Source: Laguncularia racemosa (taxonomy: Eukaryota; Streptophyta; Magnoliopsida; Myrtales; Combretaceae). Taken from it: a stretch of 64,000 nt of DNA. Positions 55,735 to 64,000 of this stretch are shown piece by piece. Position numbers and translations under genes: made by a program. Positions within the stretch are counted from its first letter, which is position 1, and each line of letters opens with the position of its first letter. The stretch is taken from NCBI GenBank assembly GCA_037954665.1, contig JBBMOL010000022.1, forward strand, positions 496,001 to 560,000, read 5' to 3'. Under the pieces are notes generated by a model. That model had not been told where the DNA came from. It searched no databases and saw nothing but the letters and a program-made list of their open reading frames with translations.

Positions 55735-57001
55735 TGCCTCGAATAAAGACTGTTGCTTAGAAGAGGCTCCGTGATGACGAGGCCAGTAGTAGTAGGGAAG
55801 CGATCTGCTATCCTATAAATATAAGGGTCGAGCATCGGCCAATCTACCATAACTACAAGAGCACTAAGATCGTTAGACCAAATGTGGCTCTTGATTGGGG
55901 TGTTTTGGGGCGGTTTGGCATTCGTCAGGAAGTCAAGAAGTTGAGGGTCTTCTACATGACCCTACTTAGGTGAGATTGTTTCCTATCGAGGATAAGATCT
56001 ATTTGGACCTGACACTCACCTTTATTGCTACCTTCACCATCAAAGAGCCCATGAGTGCTAGGATAGATAATGAAGTTGAGTTCCTTGCGATGGGTCAATA
56101 CCGAAGGTATTGAATGATGGATTTTATTGAGGCCATGGATATCTATGAATCTGCATTCCTCCGCTCCCCAACCTTCCGCCAATTACCCTTGGGATTTCCC
56201 CACAGGTTTCGGGTAGGAGATTATTGGCCACAATTGGGATCGGGTGCTTACACTTCTTCTTCTACAAAAGGTTCCACCTTTAGGTGGCTCTCCTTTCGGG
56301 TGCTTCATTACATCTTTGCTCATTCCACTTCGGGCTGTATCGATTCAGAAGGTGTGGTCAATGCTCAGGATGTGCTCCAGCTATAGAGTATGAAAACTGG
56401 GACTCCTATCAATGTCGGGGTGTTTGTAGCATTTTGTTTACTCCGACAACCAGAAACTGGGAATAAGGGAGTCTTTGTGGGTGCCTGGATTACCTAAATT
56501 CTAAAAAATTTAGAGCTATTCCCTATACGCGAACCTAGCGATTGCATTGGAATGACTATTCGGCTATCAACTACACCCATTATTGGGTGGGGGCATAAAC
56601 CTCAATGCAATGAGGAAGACTTCCATGATGAGTTAGATGAAATTGAGGGGTATGACCTTAACCAGGAAGCTAAGGCTAGGGAAGGTGAAGAAGAAAGAGT
56701 TGCCCCAAAAGAAAGGACTCAAGATGATGAAGTTCAGAAAACTATAGGGGAATTAAAGACCTAAGTTCAGGGATTGAAGGAGCAACAAGACAGAATTTTG
56801 AAAAAACAAAGCAGGTTAAAAAGATTTATTCAAAATTTCTTCACTAAGTTGGGTGACAAGTTAAGTATAGACTTTGCATCTTGCAGCTGTTCGAGCGATG
56901 AAGACGTCTGGTTCGATGCACATACACAAGTTCCAGGTTCTTCCTCTCGACATGAAGAAGGTGGTCATCAAGATGGGTCGGACAATGAGGATGAGGATTG
57001 A
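55735..57001 (+). pseudogene. Athila-2 env-like ORF remnant
   Basis: Starts MPRIKTVA, stop, KRLRDDEASSSREAI and continues with PNVALDWGVLGRFGIRQEVK. The middle is shifted and interrupted (56114-56386: FIEAMDIYESAFLRSPTFRQ). The C-terminal part (56552-57001) is open apart from one TAA: a hydrophilic linker, a coiled-coil-like VQGLKEQQDRILKKQSRLKR and an acidic end (DGSDNEDED). This matches the lysine-rich start, coiled coil and acidic tail of the Athila-1 ORF at 1681-3063. No membrane segment is evident, so the env label reflects position only. Confidence 0.68.
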
Positions 57002-57385
57002 AGGATGATTGTTGGGTGTTAACTGTTTCAATCCCTTCTATGGGATTTTATGTTTTCTTTTTGTCAAGGCTTTGTATTAAAATAGGGATGGATGCTGTTA
57101 TTGTTCTTTCTTTATGCTTTTATTCTTTTTTTCTTTGGTTTTTCATTTCAGAGATTCTGTTAAATTGATGAAGTGCATGACTTTAGTTTTATGACAAGAT
57201 TGGGGAGGATAAGTATTTGGAGTTCTTTTCAAGAACTCATGGTCTTGTGCTCATGAATGCTATTGATTTGAGTTCTTCTGCAAAAGTGCATGCTAGATGC
57301 GTGATTCTGATATTGATCCAGGGGAGTCTCATTTCTCCTTCTCTTTTATTTCCATTTTCTTCCTTTTTTTGTGTAGTTCAATGTA
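57002..57385. other. Athila-2 non-coding stretch before internal module
   Basis: T-rich sequence with no gene. ORF 57217-57459 appears random. Confidence 0.55.
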
Positions 57386-57427
57386 GACATTGGGGACAAT
57401 GTCTAAATCTAAGTGTGGGGGAGGGAA
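57386..57427 (+). other. Athila-2 internal hairpin and polypurine-like tract
   Basis: GACATTG (57386-57392), loop GGGA, CAATGTC (57397-57403), then seven bases, then AAGTGTGGGGGAGGGAA (57411-57427). Counterpart of 1303-1344 in Athila-1. Confidence 0.82.
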
Positions 57428-58679
57428 CTGAGATAACTAGCATGAAATATAAGTGTTAATGAATCAAAACTATAAAGTTTCCCCACTTAAGATGTATTTA
57501 ATGAATTACTAACAATCAAGAATTGTTGAGATTTCATTATATTACTTACTATGCTGAAAATTCTTGGGAATTTTGCAAATGTTTACTCTCTTATCTTGTT
57601 TTATAAATACTTTACTAGAATTACAAGTTGAAATCCAAGTGAAGAGAATTACTTGTTGTTTAAGCAATTATTTTGAGAATTGAGAGTGAATTAAGATCTC
57701 TAGCAGGTTTAGTATGCTCTTTCTTTTGCTATTAATATGAGTTATGCAATTCTGAATAAAGGAGTAGAGGATACTTGTAACTTGGTGATTCCTTTTCGCA
57801 ATTATTAGAACTGAGAACTTTGAGAGTAATTATCTCTGAAAAAAAAAAAAGAGAAGTTCAGAAGTGGGCCTCATTGACTCGAGTAATTAAGCCTGAGGGG
57901 TGCCCTCTTGAGGGAATAACATCTATTGACTTGGGTGATGAACTCGGGATCAATGGCTGAAAGCTCGCTACAAAGGTCGTGAGAAAAGTCCTAGAAAACT
58001 GAACTTAATTGAGCTGTAATTGAAATTAATTAATTTAAATTTGATTGAGATGGTAGAGGATCAAAGGGGTATCTTAAAACCTAGTAGCCTAAGATCGTCT
58101 GGTTTGGGACTTACTGACTAAGGAAACCATTTCAGTTAAAAGGTTAAAGAAAATAGATAGTTGACTTGACTCGAACAAGTAAATTTGAGGGACGCCTTCT
58201 ACGCTGAGGGGATAACGTCTATTAACTTGAGTGATGAGCTCGGGATTATCGATTGAAAATTTTTTACATGAGTCGGTTAACTAAGTTAAGTACTTAATGG
58301 AAAATCTCCCAATTTTATTTCAAAGGACTAAAGGAAAGAAAAATCCAGGAGATAAGTGGATACAATATGTCTTTACTCCTTATTACATTACTTATAGTAG
58401 TTAAGAGGGAAGTATACTTTACACTACTAGCATTGATTTATGTTCGATTTCACTTTTGGGAATTTGTGTTTAAATGATGAGAGTACTAGTTTAAGTCACT
58501 TGGATTAGCCTTGAGAATTCTAGTATTTGTATCTTGTAAACAACTAATGGTGGGATTGAGTAGAGATTGCATATTATGGGGGTAAACTATGAGAATCAAT
58601 GAAGCAAAAAGAAATTCTTGATTGCTAAGTTAATGAAAATCTTGTCCTTGGTTTTTCTTTAGCTTTATTTTTTATTTTT
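57428..58679. other. Athila-2 3' non-coding region
   Basis: About 1.25 kb between the two hairpin-polypurine modules, stop-dense. Two related blocks at 57870-57990 and 58165-58260 share gactcgagtaa, gataacgtctattaactt and gatgagctcggg-type words, an internal duplication. Confidence 0.65.
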
Positions 58680-58718
58680 TTGCTTGAGGACAAGCAAACA
58701 CTTAAGTGTGGGGGAGTT
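58680..58718 (+). other. Athila-2 3' polypurine tract with adjacent hairpin
   Basis: TTGCTTG (58680-58686), loop AGGA, CAAGCAA (58691-58697), then ACACTT, then AAGTGTGGGGGAGTT (58704-58718), abutting the 3' LTR. Confidence 0.88.
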
Positions 58719-60139
58719 TGATAAGTATAAATTAACACTTGTATTTTAGATGAATTTTTTGTTGTTTGTGTAATAAGTTGATGTTATCTTGAAGAATTTT
58801 GATACTTAAAAGAGAAATATTTCAGTTTCAGGGATGAGGACCACTATTTTGAGAGGAGATATCGACTTGGATTGAGATCGGAGAAGAATACAAGAAGAAA
58901 AATGCTTTTTGGAAGGAACAGGGGAAGTACACGGGTGTGTATTTCCAAAGCACGACCGTGTGTTGGGCTTGAAAAATCAACAGAAGCTTATACGGTTTGA
59001 GTACACGGTTGAAGGCACGGCCGTGTGTTGGCTTATTCACAGAAGTACATGGCCATGGGTTTTTTTTTTACTTCAGACACTATTGCAAGGCACGACCGTG
59101 TATAACTGTGGGTCAAGACCGTGTACATGGAAAAGTTTGGCTGTTTGAGGAGATTTTTCGGTTTCCATATATATATCTCTTCATTTTCTAGGTGAGAGGG
59201 GGGTTCCTAACTTGAAGAAGATACAAAAAACGACGAAAAGAAGAAGAGGAGGAGACCGGGAAAGATTATCTAAGGGAAAAGCAACATCAACAGATTCATC
59301 TTTCTCTTCCGAAGGGTTTATGCACACGGGTTTTTCATCTTCATTGATTTGTAACTTGAAAACCATGAGTAGCTAATTTATTTCATACCCGAACCTTACG
59401 AACCCTAATTGTCATGTAACATTGTATTGATTGCATAGTTAATGGATAGTGGAATTCTCTGAATTTATTCATGTTGTTCATTTAGTGTTGCTAATTTGAT
59501 GTATGGCCAACATTAAGTTTGCATTGATTTCTTAGAAGTTGATTAGAAATTCTCTTGTTTGAATAGATTGTACATGAATAAAGGAATTCGTATGTAATCT
59601 AAGGATAGAGAACATGAATTTTCCGTATTAGGTTAAATTAGATAATTCGACCCGATGGAGGGTTTAAGAGTGTTAATGCAATTCTAATCGATTTTGATAA
59701 AAGAGGGATCTTTATTAATGCGATTAGGGTTAGGAACTAATAAATCTGGAAGGAATATTGGCTTAGTGTTAGATACTCTGCGGTTCAGAGATAACCATTG
59801 CTAGTTAACCAATTTATTGAAAGGGTGAAGTTACATGACAGTTAGAGGAGTAGTGAGGGTAGAGTATGCTCTTAATTATCGGATTTAGTAATCAAGTTAT
59901 TGTTTTAGTTTTAATTGCTATAGGTTTTGTCAAGTGTTTCTAATTTAAATTGAATCTTTCGAAATTGTGAGGTTGGATAGTTGGTTTAGAGTTATTATTA
60001 GTACTTGCTGATCCTTAGAGAAATGATATCTGGACTTAACTCTATACTATTACAATTTATAGGTGCACTTGCCTAATTGATCGTAAAAGAGAGTCAAGGA
60101 AAAAAGGATTTTTAATTTGTGTGATTACGGTCATCATGA
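58719..60139 (+). repeat. Athila-2 3' LTR
   Basis: Begins TGATAAGTATAAATTAAC directly after the polypurine tract and ends TCATCATGA. It is the second copy of 48385-49819. Confidence 0.9.
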
Positions 60140-60961
60140 ACGAGCCCACAGATTTATTAGCTATATTGGATGAATATTATCGTGATGCAGATGCTGAGGT
60201 ATATGAGGATAAGGGGAATGATCAGTATTTGTCCATCAATGTATTGCATAGAGCAATAACTACCTTTCTTGCTAATGAGGATGAACAGAAGGAAAACCTA
60301 TTTCACATCTCATGCAGAGTACAAGGTAATCTTTATGCTCTTATCATTGATGGAGGTAGTTATACTAATGTAGTGACTGCTTCATTAGTGACTAAATTAA
60401 AACTAGTCACTACCCTACATCTTAAGCCTTATAAACTGCACTAGTTGAGTGAACAAGGTAGTTTACATATCACTCAAGGGGCTAAGGTTCCATTCACCAT
60501 AGGGGAGAAGTACCATGACGAGATTGTTTGTGATATCTTTCCCATGTGTACATCACACATACTGCTTGGTAGGCCTTAGTTGTATGATATGAGGGTTTTG
60601 CATGATGGTTTTAGAAACACCTATGTGTTCCAGAAGGAGGGTAAGCGTATAGTATTAAACCCATGTCTCCTACTGAAGTATAAGAGGCATAAAGGCAAAT
60701 TAATAAGACTAGTAAAAAGAAGACCTTGTTAGTAGGATAGCACGAACTGGAGGAGGCAATAGAGGAAGAGAGGCTAGTGTATATGTTACATATGAGATAT
60801 GTACTAGAGGTAGATGGACGAGAACAGTTACCCCTAGTGGTGAACTAGGTATTAGATGAGTACATGGATATATTCCTAGATGAATTACCTGAGGGATTAC
60901 TACCCATGAGGAGCATTGAACATGCCATTGATTTTCAACCTAGGTTAGTTTTGCTCGGCCC
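60140..60961 (+). pseudogene. CRM-C pol, protease region
   Basis: Continues the CRM-C frame after Athila-2: PTDLLAILDEYYRDADAEVY, DQYLSINVLHRAITTFLANE, ISCRVQGNLYALIIDGGSYT (protease Asp-Gly loop), TAG after PYKLH, HDEIVCDIFPMCTSHILLGR, TAG, LYDMRVLHDGFRNTYVFQKE. Then a frameshift near 60663 and many stops lead up to RT. The CRM-A protein follows the same path and is broken at the same TAG after LLGRP, so both probably descend from a copy already mutated there, or from independent TGG-to-TAG changes. Confidence 0.85.
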
Positions 60962-62290
60962 GTGTATCACATGAATCCTGAAGAAGCTAAAGCATTGAAG
61001 CGTCATGTGGATGAATTGGTAGAAAGGGGTTTTGTTAGGGAGAGTACTAGTTCTTGTGCTATTTTTGCACTTCTTGTTCCTAAGAAAGATGGCACATGGA
61101 GGATGTGTATTGATAGTAGAGCCATCAATAAAATTACCATTAAATATAGGTATTTGATTCTTATACTTGATGATATGTTAGATGAACTGCATAGTGCACA
61201 GGTATTCTCCAAGGTGGATCTTAAAAGCAGATATCACCAAATTCGTATAAGGGATGGAGATGAGTGGAAGACCACTTTTAAAACACGACATGGCTTATAT
61301 GAGTGGATGGTCATGCCATTTAGGTAGACCAATGCCCTTAGTACTTTTATGAGATTGATGAATCATGTTATGAAAGAATTTATGGGCAAATTTGTTATTG
61401 TTTATTTTGATGACATCTTGATTTATAGTAGAAACCTGGAAAGTCATGTTGAACATTTACAGGTAATTTTCTCAATATTGAGGAAACAACAGTTCTATGC
61501 AAATCTCAAGAAGTGTTCTTTCTGTTAATTTAAGGTAACATTTCTTGGTTTTATTGTGACTGATTCTAGTGTAAAGGTAGATGAAGAAAAAGTGAGACCT
61601 ATTAGAGATTGGCCGACATCACAATCAGTTGCCAAGGTAAGAAGTTTCTATAGGCTAGCTTCTTTCTATAGACGTTTTGTTAGGAATTTTAGTAGCATTG
61701 TCAATCTATTAACTGAGTTGACCAAAAAGAATGTTCCTTTTGTTTGGGGAGAATAGGCCTAAAAGAGTTTTGAGGAAGTGAAAGCAAAGCTAACTAGTGC
61801 TCTAGTGTTAGCATTACCAAATTTTGATAAAATTGTTGAATTAGAGTGTAATGCCTCTAGGGTAGGAATTGTTGCTGTGTTGATGTAAGAAAAGAGGCCC
61901 ATTGCATATTTCAATGAGAAACTAAGTGGTGTACCTCTAAACTACTCTATATATGATAAGGAGATTTATTCCTTAGTGAAGGCATTGATGACGTAGTAGC
62001 ACTACCTTCTTCCTAAGGAGTTTATTATTTATATAGATCATAAGATACCGAAACACTTCAAAGGTCAACAACATTTGTCAAAACGCTAAGCTAAATGGGT
62101 GGAATTCCTAAAAAGCTTTGCTTATGTGATTAAGTACAAAAAGGGGAGCACAAACATTGTAGCTGATGCCTTGTCACACAAGTATGTATTTATCACTTTT
62201 CTACAATCAAAGCTGCTTAGGTTTGAATTAATGAAGGAACAATATGTTCATGATGAATGCTTGAAATTGATTGTTAAGTGATGCTCTAAA
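60962..62290 (+). pseudogene. CRM-C pol, reverse transcriptase and RNase H
   Basis: RT blocks: YHMNPEEAKALKRHVDELVE, VPKKDGTWRMCIDSRAINKI, FSKVDLKSRYHQIRIRDGDE, TAG after MPFR (61325), NALSTFMRLMNHVMKEF, IVYFDDILIYSR (catalytic box intact), FLGFIVTDSSVKVDEEKV and FYRLASFYRRFVRNFSSI. RNase H: NASRVGIVAVLM, FNEKLSGVPLNYSIYDKEI, two adjacent stops (61994-61999) where CRM-A has TGG CAG, then HYLLPKEFIIYIDH and NIVADALSHKY. Further stops at 61529, 61755, 61886 and 62086. Confidence 0.88.
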
Positions 62291-63356
62291 GGGAATGTGG
62301 TAGATGGTTATTATATGATAGATGGTTTTCTATACAAAGTAGGAAAATTATGTATACCCTATGGTTCTGTTAGAGAATTGTTAATTAGGGAAGCTCATGC
62401 TGGAGGGTTATCTAGGCATTTTGGTGAGAAGAGAACTTTAGAGTTATTAAAAGAACATTTTTACTGGAAGGGTATGTTAAAGGATGTCCGCAAGGTGTTG
62501 GAGAGATGTAGTGTTTGTAAGAGGGCGAAGGGAAAGAAGGGAGCTTATGGTGAATATATGCCTTTACCTCTATCTATACAGCCTTGGATAGATATCAGCA
62601 TAGATTTTATCTTGGGTCTTCCCAAGACATAGAGATGCAAAGACTCCATTATGGTGGTTGTCGACCGCTTCAACAAAATGTCACATTTTGTGCCTTGCCA
62701 CAAAATAAATGACTCACTTTTTATTGCTAACCTCTTTGTGCAGGAAATTGTATGATTACATGGTGTTCCCTACAGCATAGTGTTTAATAGAGACACTAAG
62801 TTTCTTAGTTTCTTCTGGAAGGCACTTTGGAAACGACTTGGTAGTAAACTCATGTGTAGTACATCATGTTACCCCTAGACGGACGGCTAGACAGAGGTTA
62901 TTAATCGTACTCTTGGTGCCTTACTAAGAGCAACGATTGGCAAGAATCTTATCGATTTTCCTATTGTTGAGTTCACTTACAATAGGCCAACTCATAGTTC
63001 AACAGGTAAGTCTCCCTTTGAAGTCGAGTATAGCTATAATCCCACCCTTCCATTAGATTTAATAACTAATCCGACAACAAAGGAAGAAAGTTTAAGTGGA
63101 GTAAAATGTGCAAAGGAGATTCAGAAGCTTCATAAAAAGCTTCTAAGCATCTTAAGAAAACTCAGGAACATTCAATATTGTAGATCTATCATCGTACTTA
63201 CTAGAAGATACTCATGAAGACCCATTAGATTTGAGGGCAAATCTTCCACAAGCCTGAAGAGATGATGGGAATCAAACCAATTTAACAATAGGACCCATTA
63301 CCCAAACAAGAGCTAAAGGATTGCAGAGCTTGACATTAAGAGTCTTTTTTTATTAA
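62291..63356 (+). pseudogene. CRM-C pol, integrase, chromodomain-side deletion, tail into 3' LTR
   Basis: The zinc finger is well kept: HAGGLSRHFGEKRTLELLKE ... RCSVCKRAKGKKG. Core: DFILGLPKT, TAG, VVDRFNKMSHFVPCHK, FNRDTKFLSFFW (the second Asp is kept after an Asn), then TAG, TDG, TAG, TEVINRTLGALLRATIGK (Glu). After VEFTYNRPTHSSTGKSPFEV the protein jumps at about 63163 from KKLLSILRKLRN to NIVDLSSYLL, losing the segment that CRM-A has between 20110 and 20360 (IN C-terminal GDGP part). The tail crosses into the LTR at 63263: GPITQTRAKGLQSLTLRVFF, stop at 63354. Confidence 0.87.
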
Positions 63357-63938
63357 ATGGAACCCAAAGATACTCACATAGTGTCTTCATTCATTTTATA
63401 TGATTGCTTTATATTTAATCAGGTACACTTGTTAGTATTACAGGAGGGCGATCAAACTACTTAGCACATGGTTTTGGAGGATGGTTCACGATCCATGTTT
63501 TGAACTGAAATGTACATAGAATAGCCAGCCATGTGTTATGCTATTTTCCATTATTTTCTTATGTTGTGTTTTTTCCATAATTAGGGACTAGTATAAATAC
63601 TTGTAAAGGGGAATAACAAAAGACACTTAGTCTTATTTTCGGTAAAAGCATCACGTGAAAAAGGGAATTTTCTCTCTTATTTCGTACACTCTTATCAATT
63701 CCTTTTAAGGTTGTGGCAAGTGGAGGTTTAGATTGTTGTGTGTAAAATGAGCAATTGCAAGTTGTTTCCTCATTTTACTAGTGAGTAATATCTGGTAAGA
63801 ATTTGGAATTTCATTTGTTCTTGTTCTTTGGAAAATTAAGGTTCCATGTTATAAAGGGGATCCTTGCTATTTTGGACATAATTGTTCAATTGTTTCATAA
63901 ATTAGGATTGTTTTGATTGCAATTGGATTGGCGTATCA
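63263..63938 (+). repeat. CRM-C 3' LTR (676 bp)
   Basis: Starts TGATGGGAATCAAACC and ends GCGTATCA, followed by the CATTG target duplication. Second copy of 39226-39894. Confidence 0.94.
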
Positions 63939-63943
63939 CATTG

Positions 63944-64000
63944 TGAGCAACTTCAACTCGACACATAAAAACACCTAGTGTAAGAGGTTGGTCATATACG
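63944..64000 (+). pseudogene. MULE transposase, continuation after CRM-C
   Basis: Joined to 39225 across the duplication, the codons read RFCLRHI then VSNFNSTHKNT, stop, CKRLVIY. This is the expected H..SNF region after the last catalytic block of MuDR transposases. It runs off the right edge. Confidence 0.85.

Larger units (their letters stand above)
48385..60139 (+). mobile_element. Athila-2: Athila-lineage element nested in CRM-C
   Basis: LTRs at 48385-49819 and 58719-60139, tRNA-Asp PBS, gag, protease, RT, RNase H, integrase, palindromic block, env-like remnant, hairpin-polypurine modules. The interior matches Athila-1 in order and sequence, but on the opposite strand. The PBS spacing seen in Athila-1 puts the LTR end at TCATCATGG/TGA, giving duplications GCGGG (48380-48384) and ACGAG (60140-60144), which differ by two transitions. 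Ending the LTR at TCATCA instead gives no matching duplication. Either way the CRM-C frame is kept across the insertion. Confidence 0.9.
39226..63938 (+). mobile_element. CRM-C: CRM-like chromovirus inserted in the MULE, itself containing two elements
   Basis: LTRs at 39226-39894 and 63263-63938 share TGATGGGAAT...GTATCA ends. The target-site duplication is CATTG (39221-39225 and 63939-63943). After removing CRM-B (40644-47354) and Athila-2 (48385-60139) the interior reads leader, gag, protease, RT, RNase H, integrase. It is the same general family as CRM-A: both have SINVL...RVQGNL...DGGS. Its LTR pair is clearly diverged, consistent with its position as the outermost of the three elements. 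Confidence 0.95.

Noticed and set aside
60137..60141. TGAAC as right-hand target duplication of Athila-2
   Set aside because: The left flank is GCGGG, which does not match. ACGAG three bases further fits better.
1..64000. tRNA, rRNA or small RNA genes
   Set aside because: The only tRNA-like sequences seen are short primer binding sites next to LTRs.

Overview
This is plant nuclear DNA, most likely a eudicot. The evidence is a six-exon dihydroflavonol reductase gene with GT-AG introns and dense nested LTR retrotransposons of plant Ty3/gypsy lineages. The species cannot be named from the sequence. Most of the window is mobile-element DNA, and the only gene that looks intact is the dihydroflavonol 4-reductase (DFR) gene at 29979-35100 on the minus strand.

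Layout. 1-11877: an Athila-type element on the minus strand (Athila-1), with its 3' LTR running off the left edge. 11878-14464: unassigned relic DNA. 14465-21279: a plus-strand CRM-like chromovirus (CRM-A, TSD ATTTG) that lost gag and is split by a solo LTR (17716-18619, TSD GAGTT). 21285-22871 and 26729-29617: a decayed Tat-lineage element on the minus strand, with a possible antisense ORF on the plus strand. It is interrupted by a short, young, non-autonomous LTR element (22877-26723, TSD GATAT), called element X here; the solo LTR belongs to the same family. 29979-35300: DFR and its promoter. 35300-37500: AT-rich flank with two duplications. 37560-39225 and 63944-64000: one Mutator-like transposase pseudogene, split by a 24.7-kb insertion. 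That insertion is CRM-C (39226-63938, TSD CATTG), which itself contains CRM-B (40644-47354) and a second Athila element, Athila-2 (48385-60139).

Nesting gives a relative chronology. The MULE precedes CRM-C, which precedes CRM-B and Athila-2. The Tat relic precedes CRM-A, which precedes the solo X LTR. The full X copy is youngest: I count about 8 differences between its 902-bp LTRs. CRM and Athila elements are commonly centromeric or pericentromeric, so the DFR gene may lie in or near heterochromatin; this is inference.

Almost all retroelement reading frames are broken. Many stops are TAG, TAA or TGA where relatives have CAG, CAA, CGA or TGG, as expected from deamination of methylated cytosine. 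Recurring structural themes worth attention are hairpin-plus-polypurine modules in both Athila elements, arrays of nested palindromes rich in ACACG/CGTGT in the same elements, and pol frames that run into the 3' LTR in the CRM-like elements. No RNA gene, CRISPR array or bacterial-type operon was seen.
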